Shown: positions 1-5,401 of the stretch, in pieces
Position numbering within the stretch: position 1 is the stretch's first letter
Layout of the letters: each line of letters begins with the position of its first letter
Assembly: GCA_937944065.1 (NCBI GenBank)
Contig: CALDZS010000060.1
Span: 1 to 6,234 of the forward strand
DNA: 6,234 bases
Direction of reading: 5' to 3'
Origin: an uncultured Amylibacter sp.
GTDB lineage: Bacteria; Pseudomonadota; Alphaproteobacteria; Rhodobacterales; Rhodobacteraceae
The notes under the pieces: model-generated
Told to the model about the DNA's origin: nothing
Seen by the model: the letters and a program-made list of their open reading frames with translations, nothing else
Database searches by the model: none
Position numbers and translations under genes: made by a program

Positions 1-354
1 CTTGCCCTTTTTGCGGTACTGTTCCTCGATTTTCCATTCAATCGGCAAACCGTGACAATCCCAGCCTGGAACGTAGCGACTGTCTTTGCCCAACATTTGC
101 TGAGATCGAACGATGAAATCTTTCAGGATTTTATTCAGCGCGTGACCGATGTGCAGATTTCCGTTCGCGTACGGAGGACCGTCATGCAGAACGAAACTCT
201 TGCGTCCTTGCTTTTCGCGCAACCGATCGTAGATGCCGATTTTCGCCCAACGATCCAACCATTCTGGTTCTCGTTTGGGCAGTCCCGCGCGCATTGGAAA
301 GTCGGTTTTCGGCAAGTTTAACGTGGTTTTATATTCGGGTGTGTCAGCGCACAT
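1..354 (-). CDS. ileS: Isoleucyl-tRNA synthetase, N-terminal part (runs off left edge)
   Basis: This is the first 118 codons of the class I synthetase that charges tRNA-Ile with isoleucine in the cytoplasm; the rest lies beyond position 1. Directly visible are the class I signature HIGH at residues 68-71, in the context DGPPYANGNLHIGH, and the conserved block YVPGWDCHGLPIEWKIE at residues 94-110, both typical of IleS. The editing domain, the KMSKS motif and the C-terminal zinc region are not in the window. The start ATG at 354 gives MCADTPEYKTTLNLPKTDFP, which matches the N-terminus I recall for Rhodobacteraceae IleS. A weak ribosome-binding sequence (GGA in CTGGAAC) sits just upstream. The ATG at 359 is out of frame. 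A 5' leader of about 135 nt precedes the gene and appears to carry an isoleucine-rich leader peptide and attenuator (separate entries). Identification is secure; only the partial length limits the entry. Confidence 0.97.
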   Translation of the reverse strand, partial: MCADTPEYKTTLNLPKTDFPMRAGLPKREPEWLDRWAKIGIYDRLREKQGRKSFVLHDGPPYANGNLHIGHALNKILKDFIVRSQQMLGKDSRYVPGWDCHGLPIEWKIEEQYRKKGK

Positions 355-396
355 AGCATGTTCCAGTCATGACAAAATTCTTTGGGGGTAAGATAC

Positions 397-451
397 GGCG
401 CGGTCAATCCATACGCCTGTTCCCGACGCCTCTGATGCTCAGATCGTCGGG
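397..451 (-). promoter_or_regulatory. Candidate attenuator with alternative RNA stems in the ileS leader
   Basis: Read on the minus strand, CCCGACG (451-445) pairs perfectly with CGTCGGG (428-422). Inside it, TCTGA (443-439) pairs with TCAGA (435-431) around the loop GCA. The 3' arm, GGCGTCGG (430-423), can instead pair with CCGCGCC (403-397), seven base pairs with one bulged U. The first arm lies over the last sense codons of the Ile-rich ORF. A ribosome finishing that ORF would mask it and favour the second pairing. A ribosome stalled at the Ile codons would leave it free to form the first stem. This is the usual logic of leader-peptide attenuation. The weak point is the terminator: only GTATCTTA follows the last stem, not a clean U run, so termination may be poor, Rho-assisted, or the control may be translational. 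The pairings are seen; the mechanism is inferred. Confidence 0.5.
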
Positions 452-489
452 CTGCTAATTCGAATGATAATTGCGAATATGTTTCCCAT
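439..489 (-). CDS. Candidate Ile-rich leader peptide of ileS (16 aa)
   Basis: This short ORF reads MGNIFAIIIRISSPTI and stops with TGA. Six of 16 residues are Ile, including three in a row (codons ATT ATC ATT), then CGA and another ATT. It lies 84 nt upstream of the ileS start on the same strand. Its ATG follows the -10 hexamer TATAAG after only six bases, so the transcript should begin on or next to the A of ATG, giving a leaderless ORF with no Shine-Dalgarno site. A strong hairpin starts within its last codons. Known precedent: amino-acid-rich leader peptides regulate biosynthetic operons and E. coli pheST, and trpL of Sinorhizobium is read from a leaderless RNA. Inference: ribosomes stalling at the Ile codons when charged tRNA-Ile is scarce would raise ileS expression. 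Chance occurrence of such an ORF is possible, but position, composition and structure agree. It is too short for ordinary gene finders. Confidence 0.65.
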   Translation of the reverse strand: MGNIFAIIIRISSPTI

Positions 490-495
490 GCGCGC

Positions 496-524
496 CTTAT
501 AGGATGCAAGCGCGCTAAGGTAAA
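496..524 (-). promoter_or_regulatory. Candidate sigma70-type promoter for ileS
   Basis: On the minus strand, -35 TTTACC (524-519; 4 of 6 consensus bases) and -10 TATAAG (501-496; 5 of 6) are separated by exactly 17 bp. Transcription would start near 490-489, at the ATG of the Ile-rich leader ORF. This gives ileS a leader of about 135 nt. Confidence 0.6.
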
Positions 525-567
525 GCCATCAAGAGTGGCGAAATGCCCCTATATGTTCAACAAATCA

Positions 568-580
568 ACCGTTATACGGT
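568..580. promoter_or_regulatory. Perfect 13-bp palindrome upstream of the FAD enzyme gene
   Basis: ACCGT-TAT-ACGGT is a perfect inverted repeat, 24 bp before the ATG of the monooxygenase-like gene and about 45 bp behind the ileS -35 element. It could be an operator for an unidentified regulator. No convincing promoter for the rightward gene could be picked out around it, and a 5-bp arm can occur by chance, so this is a weak call. Confidence 0.25.
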
Positions 581-604
581 GATTGATCGATTACGGGTGT
601 TGGT

Positions 605-1783
605 ATGAAAATTGCTATTTTAGGCGCAGGTGTTGCGGGTCTAACTGCCGCAACCCTATTGTCCCGAGCAGGTCGCGACATTACTCTTTATGACCAATTC
701 ATTGCACCAGCCCCCGTCGGATCTGGTTTGGTCGTTCAGCCCGTTGGCTTGAAAGTCCTGCGCGAGATTGGTGCAGCCGATCTAGCGTTGACATACGGCG
801 CACCTGGCTACCGCATGGAAGGGTTTGAAGTTGGTCGTGGCCGTAAGATATTAAACGTATCTTACGGTCCTGATGGCGGTGCAAACTTTGGCCTTGGTAT
901 TCACCGCGCAAGCCTGTTCGATACGTTGCTAAAAACCGCACAATCCCACGGCGTTCAAATCATATCATCGCATTGCGTGACTGGTACCAGTTTTGAAAAC
1001 GGTAAGCGCCATGTGATGTTCGAAGCGCAACCACCATCAGCCCCATATGACTTGGTGATTGACACGCTGGGGGCTGGTTCGCCGCTCAGCCCGCTGCGGG
1101 CAAAGCCATTGGAATATGGTGCAATTTGGGGCACAGTGGATTGGCCAACCAGCTCTGTGCAAAAGTATGATCAACTGAGCCAGCGATACAACCGCGCGCG
1201 CAACATGATCGGTATCTTGCCGATTGGAACCTTGCCGAATGATCCCATTAGGAAAGCAACGATTTTTTGGTCGCTACCAGTTGCAGATTATCAGACATGG
1301 CGAGATGCGCCCTTGGAAAGTTGGAAAGCAGACGCTGTGCAGCTTTGGCCAGAAATGGAGCCGTTTTTGGCTCAGATTGATCAACATGACGATATGACCA
1401 TGGCACGGTATTCACATGGCACGCTGCGCAAACCCTACGGCGATGGGATCGTGCATATAGGCGATGCAGCACATCGCGCTAGCCCTCAGTTAGGACAAGG
1501 GGCAAACATGGCGCTGCTAGATGCCTATGCATTGGCCACTTGTTTGGATCGGTTTGATCTACAACCTGCGTTAGCCGCGTATACAAAATCGCGTCGATTG
1601 CATGTGGAAAGCTATCAAATGATGAGCAAGCTGTTTACGCCGATGTATCAATCCAACAGTCAAGTGTTGCCTTTTTTGCGAGATTGGCTGCTGGCTCCTG
1701 CCAGCTTTCTACCGCCGATGCCCAGTATTTTAAGAACTTTGGTGCGCGGATCGTTGGTTAACCCGCATCGTGGGCTGGACTGA
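605..1783 (+). CDS. FAD-dependent monooxygenase-like oxidoreductase
   Basis: This 392-residue protein has the fold signature of the p-hydroxybenzoate hydroxylase / UbiH / salicylate hydroxylase group of flavin monooxygenases, which use NAD(P)H and O2 to hydroxylate small, often aromatic, substrates. The N-terminal Rossmann motif is GAGVAG (residues 7-12), ending with acidic D30, which should bind the FAD ribose. Arg101 in GIHRASL is the usual conserved arginine. The second FAD motif, GDAAHRASPQLGQGAN (286-301), is intact with D287. The middle DG motif, normally GADG, is altered: here VIDTLGAGSPL (151-161). There is no signal peptide or membrane helix, so it is probably cytoplasmic. The ATG is chosen because the Rossmann strand begins at residue 2; no good Shine-Dalgarno site precedes it. 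It transcribes alone and its 3' end overlaps the convergent regulator by 26 bp. The substrate cannot be told from sequence or neighbours. Confidence 0.88.
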   Translation: MKIAILGAGVAGLTAATLLSRAGRDITLYDQFIAPAPVGSGLVVQPVGLKVLREIGAADLALTYGAPGYRMEGFEVGRGRKILNVSYGPDGGANFGLGIHRASLFDTLLKTAQSHGVQIISSHCVTGTSFENGKRHVMFEAQPPSAPYDLVIDTLGAGSPLSPLRAKPLEYGAIWGTVDWPTSSVQKYDQLSQRYNRARNMIGILPIGTLPNDPIRKATIFWSLPVADYQTWRDAPLESWKADAVQLWPEMEPFLAQIDQHDDMTMARYSHGTLRKPYGDGIVHIGDAAHRASPQLGQGANMALLDAYALATCLDRFDLQPALAAYTKSRRLHVESYQMMSKLFTPMYQSNSQVLPFLRDWLLAPASFLPPMPSILRTLVRGSLVNPHRGLD

Positions 1784-2234
1784 CACATTCGCTCGCCGTG
1801 GAACTATCTGCCAGTAAACCTTGCATTAAGCTACGGTCTTGTACCACTTGATCCAACGTATACTTATCCAGCACACCAAAGAATGCCTGTTGCGCATCGT
1901 AAAGCGGTCCGCGTAAGCCACATTGGGCAAAGGCTCGACAATCGCAAGATTTGGCAGCAAAGCATTCAGCCACGGGCACATCACCAGATAGATACCGCAC
2001 CACTGCGCCAATATTAATGTCGCCCGCGTCTTTGGCCAAGGTCAAGCCACCAGCACGCCCCCTGCCAGAACGTAGAAAACCGCCGCGCACCAAGGCCGAG
2101 GCAACTTTGGCCACATGATGGTCGGATATTGCGTAGCTGGATGATATTTGGGCCACTGAAACGCGTTTGGGCGCCGTTGCGTAGACCCGCATCAAGACGC
2201 GCAATCCATAATCTGTAAATTTTGATAACTGCAT
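1758..2234 (-). CDS. nsrR: Rrf2-family Fe-S transcriptional regulator, NsrR-like nitric oxide sensor
   Basis: The 158-residue protein opens with MQLSKFTDYGLRVLMRV, almost the same as E. coli NsrR (MQLTSFTDYGLRAL). It has the Rrf2 winged helix (about residues 1-80, with the wing GRGRAGGLTLAK), a cysteine cluster C91, C97, C99, C105, and the NsrR-like stretch VLDKYTLDQVV (121-131). In characterised NsrR proteins three cysteines spaced about like C91/C97/C105 hold an iron-sulfur cluster, and Asp8 is the fourth ligand in Streptomyces; D8 is present here. NO damages the cluster and releases the DNA. C99 is an extra cysteine. The protein is divergent from a small-protein/globin operon with a palindrome in the 78-bp gap, which fits NO-responsive control and possible self-repression. 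The 3' end overlaps the FAD gene by 26 bp, and the C-terminal tail is somewhat longer than in E. coli (141 aa as recalled). RirA or IscR are less likely given the N-terminus and the LDKYTL motif. Confidence 0.85.
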   Translation of the reverse strand: MQLSKFTDYGLRVLMRVYATAPKRVSVAQISSSYAISDHHVAKVASALVRGGFLRSGRGRAGGLTLAKDAGDINIGAVVRYLSGDVPVAECFAAKSCDCRAFAQCGLRGPLYDAQQAFFGVLDKYTLDQVVQDRSLMQGLLADSSTASECVSPAHDAG

Positions 2235-2246
2235 TCGTTTTAATTA

Positions 2247-2259
2247 GCATTTACAATGC
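2247..2259. promoter_or_regulatory. Candidate NsrR operator in the nsrR / globin-operon divergent gap
   Basis: GCATT-TAC-AATGC is a perfect inverted repeat. It sits inside a longer imperfect symmetry flanked by AATT on both sides (about 2242-2265). It starts 13 bp upstream of the nsrR ATG and ends 53 bp before the small-protein ATG. Known NsrR sites are AT-rich palindromes containing GCATTT-like half sites, which this resembles, but the spacing is not an exact match to the E. coli consensus. A possible rightward -35/-10 pair, TTACAA (2251-2256) and TATTAA (2273-2278) with 16-bp spacing, would overlap the palindrome, consistent with repression. That promoter reading is weak. Confidence 0.5.
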
Positions 2260-2312
2260 GGAATTAAAAGCTTATTAAATACGTATCTGAAATACCAATT
2301 TAGGAATCACCC

Positions 2313-2480
2313 ATGTCGGCCCTCACTAAACTCGCTGAAGCATTTTTGTGGCCAGGCACCAAGCTGTGCCAATATTTCGGCGTGGAACCGACCGAAGATA
2401 TGGGATTGATGCGATCATTTATCAACACATTGATCTGGTTGCCCTTAGGCATCACGGTCATCTATTATTGTGTTAGATAA
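2313..2480 (+). CDS. Small (55 aa) single-pass membrane protein, unknown function
   Basis: The ORF is 55 codons plus TAA, starting at ATG 2313 with a good ribosome-binding site (AGGA at 2302-2305, 7 bp away). The first half is soluble and amphipathic, with FLWPGTKLCQYFGVEPTEDM at residues 11-30. The second half contains a hydrophobic segment, roughly residues 35-53 (FINTLIWLPLGITVIYYCV), which should span the inner membrane. There are two cysteines, C19 and C53. There is no obvious signal peptide cleavage site. It is the first gene after the nsrR divergent promoter region, and its end overlaps the globin GTG start by 11 bp, so the two are probably co-transcribed and translationally coupled. 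That context suggests a role alongside the haemoglobin in the NO response, perhaps as a membrane anchor or partner. I do not recognise a named family, so function is unknown. Ribosome-binding site, clean reading frame and operon position make it likely to be a real gene. Confidence 0.75.
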   Translation: MSALTKLAEAFLWPGTKLCQYFGVEPTEDMGLMRSFINTLIWLPLGITVIYYCVR

Positions 2481-2862
2481 TTCAATCACTCGCACTGATA
2501 TACAAAGGTTGGTGAAACACTTTTATAATGCGGTGCGCCGTGACCCCGTATTGGCGCCTGTGTTTGCCCAAAGCGTTCAACCTGATGATTGGCCCGCGCA
2601 TGAGGAAAAGATCACACGCTTTTGGGCGAATGCAATCCTGCACGAGCGAGACTATAGTGGGAACCCAATGCAGGCGCACCGTGATCAAGGGCATGTGCAC
2701 ACCGACCATTTTCCGATCTGGCTGGATCTGTTTGAACACAGTGCTCGGCAAGTTCTACCAGCCCCCAAGGCCGAGGCGTTCACACGCTTAGCAAGACGTA
2801 TCGGTGCCAGTTTGCAAATGGGATTAGAACGCCCCAGTTCCAGTGTGCCAAACTTGCGTTAG
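2470..2862 (+). CDS. Group III truncated haemoglobin
   Basis: The 130-residue globin matches the group III (P) truncated haemoglobins, such as Campylobacter Ctb. Conserved positions by alignment from memory: Tyr19 (B10) in KHFYNAVRRDPVLAPVF, His44 (E7) in WPAHEEK, Trp52 (E15), GNPMQAH with His70 as proximal haem ligand (F8), and Trp84 (G8) in HFPIWLDLF. Tyr B10 and Trp G8 are the usual distal-pocket residues that control O2/NO binding. It has no reductase domain, so any NO dioxygenase activity needs an outside electron donor. The start is GTG at 2470, inside the end of the small membrane-protein gene; the family N-terminus (ITxxDIxRLV) begins only a few residues later, so no better start exists. 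No strong ribosome-binding site is seen, which suggests translational coupling. Its placement opposite nsrR suggests nitric-oxide induction. Its stop overlaps the convergent ycjF stop by 4 bp. Confidence 0.9.
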   Translation: MLDNSITRTDIQRLVKHFYNAVRRDPVLAPVFAQSVQPDDWPAHEEKITRFWANAILHERDYSGNPMQAHRDQGHVHTDHFPIWLDLFEHSARQVLPAPKAEAFTRLARRIGASLQMGLERPSSSVPNLR

Positions 2863-3893
2863 CTTGATCCAAACAGCCCTGTTAGGGCGTTCTTCACAAG
2901 GCTTGTGACCTTGGGCCTTGGCGTTGCATGAAATGGCATTGGGCGGCACACATCCATTGCCGCAACACCCACGCGCGCGGTTAAAGCCCCGTTGATCAAC
3001 CCCTCGCCAAACCGGCGCGACAATTTTGACAGAACGCCGCCGCCCGCAAGTGATCCCAGCATGTCATCGCCAATGGCAACGGCGCCTGTGGCGACAAGAT
3101 GTGCCGCGACCGTTTTCATCAATCGCCATGACCCAAATGTTCCAGCACGACCTCCATATACCTCGGCGATACGGCGGATCATGCGGATATTTGCCGTCAA
3201 CGCAATCACCACATCAGCCATTGCCAAGGGCACTAACGCCGTCGCCGTTGCGACTTGGCGCGCCGCACTCTCAATCTCTTTGATCGCTTGTGCATCCAAC
3301 GGTTCCATCAAACTTGTCTCGGTGAACTTCAACCGATCTGGGGCGTCAAAAACTTGTGCTGTGCCTTCATCGTACTTTGCCAATGCCCAGCCAATATCTT
3401 TGCGAGTTTTCAAATGACGATAGATTTGACCACAATACGTCTCGATCTGTTTCGCATCGGTCGATGTCAGCAGGCGTTCACCCGCAGCCCGCAGAGTGTC
3501 CATGCGGCGCAAACGAGAAATCGCCGATAACTCACGTAAAACCAAAAACAAGCAAACGAGACCAAGGGCTGCGATCAATCCGATAGCTGCGCGACCAAGC
3601 CAGAGGTTCCGCGCCATCATCTCGACAGTGAAATCCCACATCGCAATGCTCAGCGCGAACCCAATCAGTGCTATGACCAGCCGCCAAAACCATTTCACAA
3701 TGAATGATGTTTTACGTGCGGCGGTCCGGGTCGCCATCTGCATTGCCATGCCAGCAGTTTGCGGATCAAAATCCACAATTGCAGGTGCCTCTGCTGGGGT
3801 TTCTATGACAACAGGTTCCACCTTCGCTTTGCTGCGCTTTGGTTTTGCCGCGTCTAATTCAATCACCAAAGGTTTCTTTTTTGAGTTGGTCAT
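2859..3893 (-). CDS. ycjF: YcjF-family inner-membrane protein (TIGR01620 / DUF697-like)
   Basis: The 344-residue protein has a charged, Lys/Pro/Ala-rich cytoplasmic N-terminus (residues 1-60), two adjacent membrane helices (about 64-86 and 98-120) and a long C-terminal domain. The C-terminal region ALVPLAMADVVIALTANIRM followed by IRRIAEVYGGR is typical of the YcjF/DUF697 family. Its start ATG overlaps the ycjX stop as ATGA, so the two are read from one mRNA and probably translationally coupled. A GGGGA stretch within the end of ycjX is the likely ribosome-binding site. In E. coli ycjX and ycjF are also neighbours and belong to the phage-shock-associated set; the biochemical role of YcjF is not established. 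No psp genes are visible here. The 3' end abuts the globin gene tail to tail with a 4-bp overlap and no hairpin terminator between them. Confidence 0.88.
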   Translation of the reverse strand: MTNSKKKPLVIELDAAKPKRSKAKVEPVVIETPAEAPAIVDFDPQTAGMAMQMATRTAARKTSFIVKWFWRLVIALIGFALSIAMWDFTVEMMARNLWLGRAAIGLIAALGLVCLFLVLRELSAISRLRRMDTLRAAGERLLTSTDAKQIETYCGQIYRHLKTRKDIGWALAKYDEGTAQVFDAPDRLKFTETSLMEPLDAQAIKEIESAARQVATATALVPLAMADVVIALTANIRMIRRIAEVYGGRAGTFGSWRLMKTVAAHLVATGAVAIGDDMLGSLAGGGVLSKLSRRFGEGLINGALTARVGVAAMDVCRPMPFHATPRPKVTSLVKNALTGLFGSS

Positions 3894-5359
3894 GACAGCA
3901 TATCCCCGATCAGAAAATCCGTAGCTTTATCAAGTCGGATATGCGGCGGCCCTTCACCAGATTTTAAACTGAGCTTGGCAGGCGCAAATCGCATCACAGC
4001 AAAATCATCATCAAGCCATTTATGCGCGCCGTCGCGCCCCATGCGCAGAATTTCCGATGGATCAGAAGGCAACTCGCCGGGGTACATCACGGATGCCTTG
4101 CCAGTGTCCATCAGAATTCCTTGAACGCAATCAAGGCTTTGGCCATCATGGTTAATCGTCTTCTCTACCGTGGTGCGCAACCCTGCCAATGACATCGCAG
4201 AGGTTTCAACACCCAATATGTCAGCGCGATCTTTGGCATCGCGCAGAAGCGCCTGCATGAGGCCAGTCAATGCTCCGTGTTGATTTTGATGCAGGTGATC
4301 GGCTTTTGTTGCCGCGAATAGTATCTTCTCAACTTTCCTTCCTAACAGGCTGGAAAAGAAAGAATTTCTGCCAACACGATAACAAGACATGATATCTGCC
4401 ATAGCCGTGCGCAGGTCATCAACCGCTTGTGGTCCAGCGTGTAAAGCACCCAGAACATCCACCAGAACAATTTGGCGGTCTATACGGGTAAAATGGTCTT
4501 TAAAGAACGGCGCGACGACCTTAGATTTGTACGCTTCAAACCGACGTTCGAATTCTCGGTAGAGTGATTTACGCCCTGCCTTAACCTCGTCCAATGGCGC
4601 AAACGTCAAGACGGGCGAGCCTTGCAAATCACCAGGCAATAAGAACCGACCTGGAGAGCAGGATGAAAAGCCCAGTTCGCGCGCAGACGACAGATACCCC
4701 GTAAAGGCAGAGGCAAGATTTTGCGCCGTTGGTTCGTCAATCCTTTTCGTAGGATCTATACCCTTAAGCTGGGCAAGCCAGCCTTCGGCCATCGATGCAC
4801 GCGATCCGCGTGCCTGCGTCAACATTTGTGCCGACCATTCGGCATAGCTTTGTTGCATCAACGGCAAATCAAGTAGCCATTCCCCCGGATAGTCAACGAT
4901 GTCCAAATGCACCATGCGCGGGCTGCGCAAACCAGACAGAATTCCCGTTGGCTGCACCCTGAATGATATTCTTAACTGACTAATCGCGCGCGTTGACGCG
5001 GGCCATTTCGGATCAGTTCCAAGCATATCCGACAAATGCTTTTCATACTCAAAACGAGGAATGGTGTCGTCAGGTTGTGGCTGCAGGAACGCCGCCAGAA
5101 TATTGCCGCCCGATCGCAATTGCGGCATGCGGCCCCTGTCCAACAGATTTGCCACCAACGACGTGATAAATACAGTCTTACCCGCGCGCGACAGTCCAGT
5201 CACACCCAAGCGTATCACAGGTTCGAACAGAGCCTCATTCACGCCATCTACTGCGGTTTCGGCTGTGCGCGAAATACTGTCGATAATATCAGAGATGTAT
5301 AAAATAGACCTGTTCCTTGTTTCTTGTCCTATATGTAGGTCAGCAAGTGGGCTTTTCAT
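3890..5359 (-). CDS. ycjX: YcjX-family P-loop NTPase (DUF463)
   Basis: This protein belongs to the YcjX family, G-protein-like NTPases paired with YcjF at the inner membrane. From the ATG at 5359 it is 489 residues. Motifs: P-loop GLSRAGKT at 55-62 (K61, T62), a G3-like DYPGEWLLDL at 156-165, family motif VLVDVLGALHAG around 298-309, and a G4-like TKAD at 351-354. E. coli YcjX is about 465 residues. The start is uncertain. The ATG at 5359 has no clear ribosome-binding site and adds about 18 residues before the conserved N-terminus. By contrast, ATT at 5305 lies exactly where the family usually begins (giving 471 aa) and has AAGGA 8 nt upstream. A start at 5473 would run into truA and is rejected. 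The gene overlaps ycjF by ATGA. Its upstream gap to divergent truA is short, so promoters may overlap coding sequence. Confidence 0.9.
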   Translation of the reverse strand: MKSPLADLHIGQETRNRSILYISDIIDSISRTAETAVDGVNEALFEPVIRLGVTGLSRAGKTVFITSLVANLLDRGRMPQLRSGGNILAAFLQPQPDDTIPRFEYEKHLSDMLGTDPKWPASTRAISQLRISFRVQPTGILSGLRSPRMVHLDIVDYPGEWLLDLPLMQQSYAEWSAQMLTQARGSRASMAEGWLAQLKGIDPTKRIDEPTAQNLASAFTGYLSSARELGFSSCSPGRFLLPGDLQGSPVLTFAPLDEVKAGRKSLYREFERRFEAYKSKVVAPFFKDHFTRIDRQIVLVDVLGALHAGPQAVDDLRTAMADIMSCYRVGRNSFFSSLLGRKVEKILFAATKADHLHQNQHGALTGLMQALLRDAKDRADILGVETSAMSLAGLRTTVEKTINHDGQSLDCVQGILMDTGKASVMYPGELPSDPSEILRMGRDGAHKWLDDDFAVMRFAPAKLSLKSGEGPPHIRLDKATDFLIGDMLS

Positions 5360-5365
5360 AGAGGC

Positions 5366-5394
5366 TTGGCAAATCATCCGCCAGAATGTATCTG
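5366..5394 (+). promoter_or_regulatory. truA: Possible truA promoter giving a leaderless mRNA
   Basis: TTGGCA (5366-5371; 5 of 6 consensus bases) and TATCTG (5389-5394; 3 of 6) are spaced by 17 bp. Transcription would begin about 7 bases later, at or next to the truA ATG at 5402. No Shine-Dalgarno sequence precedes that ATG, which fits leaderless translation. The -10 is poor, so this is only suggestive. Confidence 0.35.
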
Positions 5395-5401
5395 CAAAAA
5401 C

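Noticed and set aside
52..321. 89-residue plus-strand ORF at the left edge
   Set aside because: It is the antisense shadow of ileS, whose HIGH motif and family sequence are clear on the minus strand.
318..509. 63-residue minus-strand ORF starting TTG at 509, upstream of ileS
   Set aside because: Its TTG start lies between the -35 and -10 of the predicted ileS promoter, so it would not be on the transcript. Its 3' end overlaps the ileS N-terminus in another frame, and the sequence resembles nothing I know. The hairpin and the Ile-rich ORF explain the same bases better.
553..582. 9-codon ORF (MFNKSTVIR) upstream of the FAD enzyme gene
   Set aside because: It has no ribosome-binding site, no amino acid bias linked to the downstream gene and no supporting promoter; such short ORFs are expected by chance.
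2992..3924. Several plus-strand ORFs of 76-142 residues inside the ycjF region
   Set aside because: They are antisense frames of ycjF, biased in composition and without ribosome-binding sites or recognisable domains.
5366..5401. TTG start adding 12 residues to TruA
   Set aside because: The added residues (MANHPPECICKN) are unlike TruA N-termini, while MGRYAIKIEY from 5402 matches the family. The TTG also coincides with a possible -35 element.
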